Below, piece after piece: positions 43,602-51,604 of a DNA stretch of 64,000 nucleotides. The DNA lies in assembly GCA_001664505.1 (NCBI GenBank), contig CP011806.1, positions 3,117,508 through 3,181,507 of the forward strand, in the 5' to 3' direction. The notes under the pieces were generated by a model, which was not told the DNA's origin, searched no databases, and saw only the letters and a program-made list of their open reading frames with translations. Every line of letters starts with the position of its first letter. Positions within the stretch are counted from its first letter, which is position 1. This DNA comes from Acidobacteria bacterium Mor1. Lineage in GTDB: Bacteria > Acidobacteriota > Polarisedimenticolia > Polarisedimenticolales > Polarisedimenticolaceae. A program made the translations under genes and the position numbers.

Positions 43602-44975
43602 CTAGAACGAAACGTCCCACTGGAAGCGGACACGGTCGTCGGACACATCCTGCCCGAGCACGGGGTCGTCGAGGGTCAGGTGCGAGTAGTCGAGGGTCAG
43701 CTTGTTGCGGTGGCCGGCGAAGAACCAGTTGGTGCCGAAGGTGAACTCTTCGCGCTTGTTCTCCTGGGCACGGTCGATCACGTTGGGCTCTTCGACTTTG
43801 GCGTACCGGATGGCGAGCTCCAGCGGCTCGGGGAATCCTTCGAACGCCTCGTGGAAGAAGTAGCCGGCCTGGGCGTATCCACCGGTCAGCTCCGAGTGGG
43901 TGCCCGCGACCCGGTCCTCGATCCGCTTGCGGTGGTACTCCTGCTGGAAGGAGAAGCCGTTGGACTTGTAGGCGAGTTCCTGAACGACCTGATCGATGTC
44001 GAATTGACCGACCTCGGCACTCCCCGGACTCTCGAAACCGTCGAGGTTGCCGCAACCCGAAGAGGACCAACGGGTGCAGCTGCCGCGGTTCTTGGCCGCG
44101 CCGATGGCGAAGCTACCGGCAGCCTTTTCGGTGCGCTCGACGTCGGTCTGCTTCCAGGCCAGATCCCGGCCGAGGAAGTTCCACTGGACACGGCCCATGG
44201 TCAGCAGGTTCTCGTCGTTGTTCCGGACGCCGCGGCCTTCGCCGGTGAAGACGCCGGCCCAGTAACGCATGTCGGCAGCGGTGTCCTTGAACAGGTGCCC
44301 CTTGAGCTGCACGCCGACCTGGCGGTCGATGGTGAACACGCGGTTCGCGATCGAGCGTTCGACGAACTGCTGCTTTCCCGAGGAGTCGACACGCTCACGG
44401 TTCAGGTCGATCTTCCACTGACCGACGCGAATCGTCGCGGTGCGGAACTTCGCGACGTCGATGCGCCAGTCGATGACCCGGGCGCTGGATGACGCACTGC
44501 TGTCGTCGACATCGCGGCTGGGCTGCAGGTCGACCTCGAAGTAGTACTTGATCCACGGCTGGAATCCGTGGCCGCCGATCTTCATCCGCACCCGGCGTGC
44601 CTCGAAGGTCGACTCTTCCTGGCTCTGGAACGACGAAACCTGTCTCGGGTCGCCGCTGGTCGGGTTGGTGAAGCGAAGCTGAGCGCGCCACTGCAGGTTG
44701 GTCTGCCACTTGCCGTCCTGGGACTCCAGGCGGAACCCCTTGCTTCCGTAGCTGACCTTGACGGGAGAGTTCTTGGCCAGTTTCTTGGCGACCTCATCGG
44801 CGATACGATCGACGTCGACGTCGTCCCCGCCGGTACTCCCTTTGGAACCGGAGTCGTCGGCGACCACAGCCTCCTCTGCCGGGGCTTCATCGGCAACGGC
44901 AAACGGCACCATCAGGGCGACGGCGAGCAGCAGCCCCCCGCGACCCACACTAGACATGAAGCGACTGCAGGACAT
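43602..44975 (-). CDS. phosphate-selective porin O/P-type outer-membrane protein
   Basis: 457 residues from ATG 44975 (GAGGAGG seven bases upstream). Signal peptide ends near PFAVADEA. An acidic linker and a short helix (DVDRIADEVAKKLAKN) precede a 16-strand-type barrel: RLESQDGKWQTNLQWRAQLR, EARRVRMKIGGHGFQPWIKY, IRVGQWKIDLNRERVDSSGK, VGVQLKGHLFKDTAADMRYW, with alternating residues and a C-terminal Phe (VRFQWDVSF) for BAM recognition. The EARRVRMKIGG and GQWK-x-x-x-x-RE features fit the OprO/OprP family (PF07396), which take up phosphate or pyrophosphate; ion specificity cannot be read from sequence. A Pho-box-like repeat lies upstream. Confidence 0.85.
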   Translation of the reverse strand: MSCSRFMSSVGRGGLLLAVALMVPFAVADEAPAEEAVVADDSGSKGSTGGDDVDVDRIADEVAKKLAKNSPVKVSYGSKGFRLESQDGKWQTNLQWRAQLRFTNPTSGDPRQVSSFQSQEESTFEARRVRMKIGGHGFQPWIKYYFEVDLQPSRDVDDSSASSSARVIDWRIDVAKFRTATIRVGQWKIDLNRERVDSSGKQQFVERSIANRVFTIDRQVGVQLKGHLFKDTAADMRYWAGVFTGEGRGVRNNDENLLTMGRVQWNFLGRDLAWKQTDVERTEKAAGSFAIGAAKNRGSCTRWSSSGCGNLDGFESPGSAEVGQFDIDQVVQELAYKSNGFSFQQEYHRKRIEDRVAGTHSELTGGYAQAGYFFHEAFEGFPEPLELAIRYAKVEEPNVIDRAQENKREEFTFGTNWFFAGHRNKLTLDYSHLTLDDPVLGQDVSDDRVRFQWDVSF

Positions 44976-45122
44976 CCTTCCTCCTCGCGAACGTACTGTG
45001 TTCGTGATTCCCAGCACTGTGATCGCGCTTCCCGCATCGGCGGATTTTGCGATCACGTCGGGCGCGAGGAACCTCCCCGGCACCCGTAGAGGCAGGACGA
45101 TATCAGAGCGGCCGTCACACGA

Positions 45123-45151
45123 CTGTTATCAAGCTGTAAGATTACTGACAC
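45123..45151. promoter_or_regulatory. Pho-box-like array: three heptamers at 11-bp spacing
   Basis: CTGTTAT, CTGTAAG and CTGACAC start at 45123, 45134 and 45145, exactly 11 bp apart with AT-rich 4-bp spacers, the geometry of PhoB/PhoP direct repeats (CTGTCAT consensus). It lies about 150 bases upstream of the porin start, but reads on the plus strand, opposite to the porin. On the minus strand the same bases give TTACAG and TAACAG hexamers. Control of the porin is inference. Confidence 0.4.
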
Positions 45152-45186
45152 CCTGTTTTCGCCTTTGAACACGCACCTTGGGGATG

Positions 45187-45238
45187 CGCCAGAATGCCTC
45201 AAATCAGGCTTTTTGAGGGCTTCTGCGGGGTTCTGGCG
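45187..45238. repeat. nested double hairpin in the porin/oxidoreductase gap
   Basis: Outer arms CGCCAGAA/TTCTGGCG (8 bp, perfect) enclose an inner stem CCTCAAA/TTTGAGG (7 bp) with loop TCAGGCTT. It sits 74 bases past the stop of the minus-strand oxidoreductase and may end its transcript or belong to the porin 5' region. Apart from this and the Pho-like array, the 336-base gap 44976-45311 shows no gene. Confidence 0.5.
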
Positions 45239-45311
45239 ATTATCGGGACAGGGCGGTGGAGAGCAAAAACGGGCGCAGTTCTTCGACGGATTACGTGGAG
45301 TTAACGCGGAG

Positions 45312-46958
45312 CTAACTTGAGTGGGCCTCGATCTCCTGCAGGGCTGCCGCGCGGGCCTTGGAGATGTAGTCCCGACCCTTCATCGCGGACACGGTGACCA
45401 TGCCTCCGAGCAAAGCGCCCCCCACACCACAGGTCACGATGTCCTGGCCGGTCAGGTACAGATTCTTGATCGGCGTGCGGGGACGCAGGAAGCGCTGTTC
45501 GAAGCGGGCCGGATCGTGGGACAGGCCGTAGATCTCTCCCAGTTCGTAGCTGACGAAGTCCCGGGTCGAGAGCGGCGTCGACAGCTCGTAGTGATCGACC
45601 TTGCCCCGCAGCTGCGGCTCGTAGCGATAGAGCACCTCGAGCAGACGTTGGCTGATCTGCTCCTTGAACGCCTCGTAGTCGTCGCCCCGCTTCTTCCAGC
45701 GGCTGTCCTTCCAACGATCGAACCACTCGTAGGGCGCCAGGGTGATGATGTCGACGGTGGCGCGGCCAGGGTAGCGCTCCTCCCACTTCGGATCTTTGGC
45801 CGAGGGGAACGAGACGTAGACAACCGGAAAATCGGCGTTGACGTCGGCGACGAAGGCCTCGACGTTCTTGTCGTGGTCGTAGCTGCCGTCGGGGTAGATC
45901 CAGTAGTTGGTCTTGTTCAGGCCCAGATCGGCAGTGGACTCCTTGAATCCGAGATAGAGCCCCATGTGAGCCACCGAAGGCTGCACCGCGTCAAGCTGCT
46001 GCGGTAGGCCGAGCGAGCGGCCGGCCTCTTCGGGCACCAGCTTGCGATAGGTGTTGACCACCCCGGCGCTGCTGATGATGTTCGGCGCCCGCAGCTCCCG
46101 GCCATCGGCCATCCGCACACCCACTGCCGCGTTCCGCTCCAGGATCAACGACTCGACCGGAGCGTTGGTCAACACAAGCCCTCCGGCGGCGCCGATCGTC
46201 TCGGCGACGGTCTCGGCAATGCGCGACGAGCCTCCCACCGGGAACGCCCCGCCGTGGAGGTAGTGGTTGGACACCAGGGCGTGCATGGCGAAGCTGCTGC
46301 GGCCCGGCGGAAGACCGTAGTCCCCATACTGAGCGGTCAGTACGCCGATCAGTTTCTCGTTGCGGGTCAGCTCTTCAAGCACCTCCCGGGTCGTTCGCCC
46401 GGCAAAGTCCAGGTACTTCTTGCGCATGCGCCCCCCGGCAACCCAGGAGACCGCCCGGGGCACCGCCTTCTCGGCGAAGAAGGTGCGGCTGGCCTCGTTG
46501 GCCTGTTTGACCAACTCGACGTAGCGATCGATCGCCTGCTGGTCTTCCGGTTCGGGAAAGCGCTCCTTGAGGCCCGCCTTGAAGTTCTCGGCCCCCTTGC
46601 GAAAGTCGAAGTGCTCGTCACCGAACCAGACCCGGTCGTAGATCTCTCCCATGTCCGCCCACTCGAGCTCCCCACGGCTCAGATAGTGGAACAGGGTGTA
46701 GAGCAGTGCTCTGGGGTGATTGACGCCACCGATGTAGTGGATTCCCACGTCCCATTCGTAGCCGCTGCGCTTGAACACGTGAGTGAAGCCGCCGGCGGTG
46801 TAGTGCTTCTCCAGTACCAGCACCCGCTCCCCGTCCCGGGCGAGAAGCGCCGCGCAGGTCAGCCCGCCCATGCCCGATCCGATCACGATGGCGTCGAAGG
46901 ACTCGTTCGGGTCGAGCTTGTGCTGTTTGTAGGAACGAATGCTGTCTGAACGGGCCAC
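45312..46958 (-). CDS. FAD-dependent oxidoreductase, retinol saturase/phytoene desaturase-like
   Basis: 548 residues from GTG 46958, with GGAGGG four bases upstream; upstream in-frame sequence is not protein-like. N-terminal dinucleotide fold FDAIVIGSGMGGLTCAALLA then VLVLEKHYTAGGFTHVF, the GxGxxG plus acidic end of an FAD site; the segment YEWDVGIHYIGG and the C-terminal LYLTGQDIVTCGVGGALLGG are characteristic of the CrtI/all-trans-retinol 13,14-reductase branch of the amine-oxidase superfamily. It saturates or desaturates polyene or fatty lipids; substrate unknown. It is close to a DUF1579 gene (same strand, 35 bases) and a CarF-like lipid desaturase. Confidence 0.82.
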   Translation of the reverse strand: MARSDSIRSYKQHKLDPNESFDAIVIGSGMGGLTCAALLARDGERVLVLEKHYTAGGFTHVFKRSGYEWDVGIHYIGGVNHPRALLYTLFHYLSRGELEWADMGEIYDRVWFGDEHFDFRKGAENFKAGLKERFPEPEDQQAIDRYVELVKQANEASRTFFAEKAVPRAVSWVAGGRMRKKYLDFAGRTTREVLEELTRNEKLIGVLTAQYGDYGLPPGRSSFAMHALVSNHYLHGGAFPVGGSSRIAETVAETIGAAGGLVLTNAPVESLILERNAAVGVRMADGRELRAPNIISSAGVVNTYRKLVPEEAGRSLGLPQQLDAVQPSVAHMGLYLGFKESTADLGLNKTNYWIYPDGSYDHDKNVEAFVADVNADFPVVYVSFPSAKDPKWEERYPGRATVDIITLAPYEWFDRWKDSRWKKRGDDYEAFKEQISQRLLEVLYRYEPQLRGKVDHYELSTPLSTRDFVSYELGEIYGLSHDPARFEQRFLRPRTPIKNLYLTGQDIVTCGVGGALLGGMVTVSAMKGRDYISKARAAALQEIEAHSS

Positions 46959-46993
46959 GACTCCCTCCGTTGCTCCTCGAACCACCGAGGGTA

Positions 46994-47482
46994 TCAGGTG
47001 CGCCGGTAGCTCAGCTCCATCACCTTCACTCCGCCACTGCCGGGACCCGGCAGGATCAGTTCGATCATCTGGGTCTCCCCCTCGACGCGCACCTCGTTGC
47101 GCATCGGAATCTGGCTGCCCAGTGCCGCGACGGAGCCGAGCCCCTCGAAACGTCCGCTCCCGGTCTCCGGATCCAACTCGCCCGGCATGAAGAACACACC
47201 GGTTCCCATGTTGTCGGTGGTCGTGGTCCACCACTGCCCGATGACGTTGTCGAAGCCGATCATGCCGATCGATTCGTACGGGATTCCGTGTAGTTCACCG
47301 CTGAGCCGTTCCTCCATGACCCGACCGCCGAGGATCATGCTGCGTTCGGCGACCCCATCGGAAACCGCCGGCTCACCCCCCGGCTCGACCCAGACCTTGA
47401 TCGTGACCGCCCAACGGCCCGTCTGCCGGGCCAGGTAGGCGTGCTGTGGACCCGGGGTCCGTGCTCTCTGCATCGCGTCCAT
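46994..47482 (-). CDS. DUF1579-family protein
   Basis: 162 residues from ATG 47482 (GGAGG five bases upstream); ATG 47494 lacks a ribosome site. QHAYLARQTGRWAVTIKVWV, RSMILGGRVMEERLSGELHG, YESIGMIGFDNVIGQWWTTT and the final GVKVMELSYRR show the calycin-like strand order of DUF1579. Cytoplasmic by lack of signal. Function of the family is not established. Immediately upstream of, and probably co-transcribed with, the FAD oxidoreductase. Confidence 0.72.
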   Translation of the reverse strand: MDAMQRARTPGPQHAYLARQTGRWAVTIKVWVEPGGEPAVSDGVAERSMILGGRVMEERLSGELHGIPYESIGMIGFDNVIGQWWTTTTDNMGTGVFFMPGELDPETGSGRFEGLGSVAALGSQIPMRNEVRVEGETQMIELILPGPGSGGVKVMELSYRRT

Positions 47483-47684
47483 CGGCACCTCCATGGGAAA
47501 GCGTTGCGCCGCTCCCGGCTTCGTCCAGGATACGCCTGTTTGTCGGCCTGGTAGGCCCGGTCTCGATGTACGTTTCCATCAGTTTCGGAGCGAGCGACCC
47601 GCTCCCGAAACAGCCTTGACCCGTTCGTATTGCCTGACCAGGGGGGAGCGGAACCGGCGGCCTGCCGCGGGACCGCGTCACGTG

Positions 47685-48242
47685 ATGTTTGATGTCCTTG
47701 GACAGCTCGTGGTGATCGTGCTGGCCGGCGACCTGATCGCCGGCTTCTTCCACTGGCTCGAGGACACCTACTGCATGCGGGGCTACCTGTTCGCCGTCTG
47801 CGACCGCAATATCGACCACCACCGGTCGCCGACTCGCATGGGCCGGGCCCACTCCTTCCTTGACCGCAACAAGTCCACCGCCGCACTGTTCGTGATCGGC
47901 ATGATCTTGCTCTGGGCCTTGGACCTGTTGATGTGGCAAACGATCGGGGCCCTGTTCGTCGCCTCCTGCGGCAACGAGATTCACTACATCAACCATCGCC
48001 GCCTGGACGAACTCAATCCGGTCCAGCGATTCCTCGCCGATAGCGGGCTGATCCAGTCCCGGGTGCAGCACAACCGCCACCATCGGGCTCCCTACGACCG
48101 GCTCTACTGCGTGATCGTCTCGTTCAACAACGAAGTGCTGGAGCGCATTCGCTTCTGGCGTGGGCTGGAGGCGGCGATCCGCATCGCCTCGTTCGGACAC
48201 GTGGTGCCCCAACGGGGCAAGGCGAGCCGCAACGGATTCTAG
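47685..48242 (+). CDS. CarF/PEDS1 (TMEM189, Kua)-type lipid desaturase, probable plasmanylethanolamine desaturase
   Basis: 185 residues. Two hydrophobic stretches (VLGQLVVIVLAGDLIAGFFH; ALFVIGMILLWALDLLMW) and a set of conserved His clusters: HWLEDTY, RNIDHHRSPTRM, GNEIHYINHRR and VQHNRHHRAPYDRLYCV. These are the features of PF10520, whose Myxococcus member CarF and human PEDS1 introduce the vinyl-ether bond of plasmalogens with a di-iron centre; this activity is known for family members and inferred here. ATG 47685 (or GTG 47682 in frame) is the likely start; the ribosome site is weak. Neighbours also look lipid-related (oxidoreductase, Lgt-family). Confidence 0.82.
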   Translation: MFDVLGQLVVIVLAGDLIAGFFHWLEDTYCMRGYLFAVCDRNIDHHRSPTRMGRAHSFLDRNKSTAALFVIGMILLWALDLLMWQTIGALFVASCGNEIHYINHRRLDELNPVQRFLADSGLIQSRVQHNRHHRAPYDRLYCVIVSFNNEVLERIRFWRGLEAAIRIASFGHVVPQRGKASRNGF

Positions 48243-48262
48243 CCCGGTCTTCGCGGCGAGGG

Positions 48263-49078
48263 TCAGGCGGCGCGCAGTGCGGGACGCCGAGACGGAGGGT
48301 TGCGCCGGCTGAACACCACGCCGAGCCAGAGCAAACCCAGGAGTACTCCACCGAGGGAGATCCACTGGGAGGTCGAGAACCCCAACCACCAGGAGCCCCG
48401 GTAATCTGCCCGCAGCATCTCGATCCCGAAGCGGGTAACACCCCCGACCACCCAGAACAGGCCGGCCGCGACTCCCGTACGGCGGCTGCGATGGATCGCC
48501 CGGAGGCAGACGAGGAACACCAGCGTTCCCTGGGCGATCAGGAGCCATTGGGTCGGATGCAGGGTGACATCCAGTGGAGTGCCGGCGATGGCGTGGGCCC
48601 GCTGGTCGGTGAAGATCATGCCCCAGCCCCAGTCGGTATGCCCGCCGTAGCAACATCCGGTCATCAGGCAGCCCACCCGGCCGATCGCCATCCCCAGGGC
48701 GCCCCCGACGAAACCGGCGTCGACGAACTGAGACCGGGTCAGCCCGAACTCCCGACCGGCGCGGCGCATCAGCCAGAAGCTGCCGATCAGCGCCCCGACG
48801 GCCCCGCCGAGCACCACCCGGCCGGCGGTCATGAACTGAACCCAGCTGACGCTGCCGGCGGCGAAGCGCTCCCACTCGACCACGATGTACGTGATCCGTG
48901 CGCCGATCTCCCCGGAGATCGCCACCCCGAAGCCGAGATCCACCATACGGTTGAACGGAGCGCCGTGACGCCGCATCAGATGGGCGAACATTCCGATCGC
49001 GGCGAGAAACGCGATGAGCAGAATCGTTCCGTATGTGGGCACGGGGATGCCACCGATCTCGAACAGCACAGGGTGCAT
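48263..49078 (-). CDS. prolipoprotein diacylglyceryl transferase family protein (Lgt-like)
   Basis: 271 residues from ATG 49078 (GGAGC upstream). Seven hydrophobic segments, N-terminus MHPVLFEIGGIPVPTYGTIL like Lgt, then GRVVLGGAVGALIGSFWLMR, the central signature GRVGCLMTGCCYGG, HPTQWLLIAQG and a late RFGIEMLRAD. Lgt attaches diacylglycerol to the lipobox Cys of lipoproteins in the inner membrane. The central motif here is the GCC variant rather than GR-x-GNF-x-N, so a standard Lgt elsewhere in the genome is possible and this one may act on other acceptors. Convergent with the CarF-like gene. Confidence 0.75.
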   Translation of the reverse strand: MHPVLFEIGGIPVPTYGTILLIAFLAAIGMFAHLMRRHGAPFNRMVDLGFGVAISGEIGARITYIVVEWERFAAGSVSWVQFMTAGRVVLGGAVGALIGSFWLMRRAGREFGLTRSQFVDAGFVGGALGMAIGRVGCLMTGCCYGGHTDWGWGMIFTDQRAHAIAGTPLDVTLHPTQWLLIAQGTLVFLVCLRAIHRSRRTGVAAGLFWVVGGVTRFGIEMLRADYRGSWWLGFSTSQWISLGGVLLGLLWLGVVFSRRNPPSRRPALRAA

Positions 49079-49252
49079 GGGAGCTCCGTCGCGTCCGTGA
49101 AAGGACCACTCTCGCGTGGTCGCTCGCGAGAGTGGCGGCGCGCGCGTTCGGTGCGTCACGTCACGAAAAGTCTACGGCGGAGGCTCTGCGGAGAATACGA
49201 AAGCAACCGGTCGACTACCGGCCAGGATCAGCGGAAGCGCAGGAGGCTGCGG

Positions 49253-50029
49253 CTACTCGTCATCGGACAGTCGGGCGCCGCAACGGGCACACTCCGACGG
49301 CCGGGAGTCGCCGGTTATCCAGACGAGGAAGAAACCGCAACCGGGACAACGGCAGAACCAGAGAAAGGCCGCGACAGAGACCAACATCGAGAAGATGCAG
49401 ATAGGGATCAGCACCTTGCCGAAGGCTCCCCACTTCGGCCCGAAGAACGACGCGGCCGGAAGCCCCAACATACTCAGGAAAACCATCGACTGCGCAGCTT
49501 GGATGATCTGCATCGACCGGTCGAATTCTCTCCTCAAGTCCTTGGGCGCCTCCGGCTCCGGGTCGACTGGCTCCGTCAATACCAGGATCGGCTCCGCCTG
49601 CCGTACTTCCGGCTCGCTCTCAGCGGGAGACTGCTCGTTCCCCTCACCCGCCAACCATGCGTGCTTCGCCTCGTACTCCTCTGAAGTGAGTTCGCCCCGC
49701 TCCAGCGTCTCGGCAGTTTCGAGTTCGGTTCGATCCCACAGGTTGTCCCCGGCGTAGTCGGTCTCGGCGTAGCCGGTCGCGGTGACCATGAAGCGATCGC
49801 TGCAGCATCGGGCGTGGATCGAGAACGAGGGTGGAAGCCTCATACGCTCCCGCTGCACCGCCGGGAGCAGGAACTCCTCGTCCACATCCTGGGCAATCGG
49901 CGCCTCGACACCCTGACGCCAGACGAACTGGCCACACGGACCATCCTTCCCCTTCCAACCGTCCAGGGCCTTGCCGCAGGCCGGGCAATCGAGCTGGGGG
50001 TAGGGTTCGTAGATGTCGAAGCGATTCAT
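49253..50029 (-). CDS. membrane protein with N- and C-terminal zinc-ribbon motifs
   Basis: 258 residues. N-terminal LDCPACGKALDGW (one half of a zinc ribbon, partner Cys at GPCGQ) and a C-terminal ribbon CRCPGCGFF ... CARCGARL flank a central acidic region and two membrane segments (MVFLSMLGLPAASFFG; VLIPICIFSMLVSVAAFLWF). It would expose both ribbons to the cytoplasm. Family not recognised. Transcribed away from the four-gene MoxR operon from a shared 112-base gap, so it may be regulated with it. The 174-base gap to the Lgt-like gene holds nothing recognised. Confidence 0.62.
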   Translation of the reverse strand: MNRFDIYEPYPQLDCPACGKALDGWKGKDGPCGQFVWRQGVEAPIAQDVDEEFLLPAVQRERMRLPPSFSIHARCCSDRFMVTATGYAETDYAGDNLWDRTELETAETLERGELTSEEYEAKHAWLAGEGNEQSPAESEPEVRQAEPILVLTEPVDPEPEAPKDLRREFDRSMQIIQAAQSMVFLSMLGLPAASFFGPKWGAFGKVLIPICIFSMLVSVAAFLWFCRCPGCGFFLVWITGDSRPSECARCGARLSDDE

Positions 50030-50141
50030 GGGGCCTCGAGGAGCGTTGGTTGCTTGCCACCACAGTACCCCAGAGGAAGCACTCTATTCACGGGACATTC
50101 CTCAGGATCCCCGATCTCATTGTGGATTACACTCACCGCCC

Positions 50142-51467
50142 ATGGCGAAACTCGACGATATTCCGGGCGCGCTGACAACGGCCAACGACCTCCCACGGGT
50201 CGATTGGCTCCTGCTGACCCAATGGGTCATCGATGAGCTCCCCGAGCCCGAGTGGGAAACCGCTCTTGCGGAGTTGACCGAGCAGTGGCTCGAGCGCGTG
50301 GCGGAGGCCCTCGACGGAGACTACGAGGTCTTCGAGAGCGACCGGTTCTTCATCCTGACCAGCGCAGGCCGGACCTACGCATCGAATCTCGCTCAGACCG
50401 CCGAACGCGCCCTGGCCGAGATCTTCGAAGCGCTTCCCGATATCGCCCACGTCGATCCCTATCGCAAGCTGGCCTGTCTGGTATTCCACGACAATCAGCT
50501 CTACTACGAATACATCGATCACCCCGACGACGTGGGGGAGCTTTGTCTGCCCGACGGCGGTCACGCTTTCCTCGGCCGCGAGCAATTCGCCCTGGTCGAG
50601 AACAAGGAAGGGGTCGTCGAGGAGTACCTGGTCAGCGAGATCGCCTGCTCCTGCCTGTTCCAGCGGATGCTCCCGATGTGGCTCGAAGAAGGGGTGAAGC
50701 AACTCCTCGTCGAAGACGTGCTGCGCTACCGGAGTGGAGCGTTCTACGCTGGGGACAAGCACCGCATTCGCTTCCGCGTAGATGCCGGAGACCAGGAAAC
50801 GCACCAGAAGTTTTGGAAGGGCAAAGAACTACGCCGCTTCTGGCAAGGACAGAGCTTCGGCGATGAGGAAGGAGGCTCGTACATGAGTCTCGGCCTCGGA
50901 CAGATTCTCGCGGCCAGCATCCGGAGCCGCGGGAAGGACGACTTCCTGCGCCTGATCGAAACCGCCAGCCCGCTGGACGGCGGTGACCTGGCCATGCGAG
51001 AGATCTACGGGTTCGGTGTCGGTGAGCTGGCGGGCCAATTCCTCGGCCCGGGGGACTGGGACTGGAAACCGGTCGAGCCGATGGACTTTTTCGGCCGAGG
51101 CCTGCTCTACCACAGCAGCCGCCGGTTCAAGGAAGCCCTCGAGGATTTCGAAGCGGCGATCAGCCGAAGCGAAGAACCCGGCTGGCTCCGCACCACCGCC
51201 TGGTTTCTCGCGACCTGCCCCGACGACGATGTGCGAAACGGCGAACGAGCCGTCGAGCTCGCAACCCGCGCGGGAGAGTTGACCGCCTGGGAAGAGGAGG
51301 GGGCCCTGGATACCCTGGCCGCGGCCTACGCCGAGGCGGGTGACTTCGAGAACGCGATCAAGAACGCGCGGGCGGCCATCGCGAAACAGGACGACGAGTG
51401 GGGCAAGGCGGACGCGGCGGCGCGGCTGGAGCTCTACGAGGCGGGAAAGCCCCTCCGGGAGGATTAG
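50142..51467 (+). CDS. inactive peptidase-MA-like protein with C-terminal TPRs
   Basis: 441 residues. Residues about 60-200 follow the gluzincin (peptidase MA/DUF1570-like) plan: LACLVFHDNQLYYEYI, then EEYLVSEIACSCLFQRMLPM and WLEEGVKQLL. In active relatives the first of these helices is HE-x2-H; here it reads SEIAC, so both zinc His are lost although the Glu and the W-L-x-EG motif remain. The C-terminal 130 residues carry TPR units (GRGLLYHSSRRFKEALEDFE; ALDTLAAAYAEAGDFENAIK). No signal peptide. First gene of the co-directional set with DUF4062, MoxR and the large propeller protein; 137 bases separate it from the next gene, where a second promoter may lie. Pseudo-enzyme status is inference from motif alignment. 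Confidence 0.75.
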   Translation: MAKLDDIPGALTTANDLPRVDWLLLTQWVIDELPEPEWETALAELTEQWLERVAEALDGDYEVFESDRFFILTSAGRTYASNLAQTAERALAEIFEALPDIAHVDPYRKLACLVFHDNQLYYEYIDHPDDVGELCLPDGGHAFLGREQFALVENKEGVVEEYLVSEIACSCLFQRMLPMWLEEGVKQLLVEDVLRYRSGAFYAGDKHRIRFRVDAGDQETHQKFWKGKELRRFWQGQSFGDEEGGSYMSLGLGQILAASIRSRGKDDFLRLIETASPLDGGDLAMREIYGFGVGELAGQFLGPGDWDWKPVEPMDFFGRGLLYHSSRRFKEALEDFEAAISRSEEPGWLRTTAWFLATCPDDDVRNGERAVELATRAGELTAWEEEGALDTLAAAYAEAGDFENAIKNARAAIAKQDDEWGKADAAARLELYEAGKPLRED

Positions 51468-51510
51468 AGAAGGCGCCCGCAGCGCTCGACCTGACTCCGG
51501 CGAGAGATCG

Positions 51511-51541
51511 TTGATTGCCCCCGGCAACTCTCGGGTATAGT
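51511..51541 (+). promoter_or_regulatory. candidate sigma-70-type promoter before the DUF4062 gene
   Basis: TTGATT (51511-51516) and TATAGT (51536-51541), spacer 19 bases (longer than the ideal 17), about 60 bases before the next start codon. The good -10 in otherwise GC-rich DNA supports separate transcription of the last three genes. Confidence 0.4.
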
Positions 51542-51604
51542 GTCTCGAAAAATGTCGCACAAGAAGTCGCGGCAGGCCCACTGAACGGCGTCCGGCAAGG
51601 CAGC

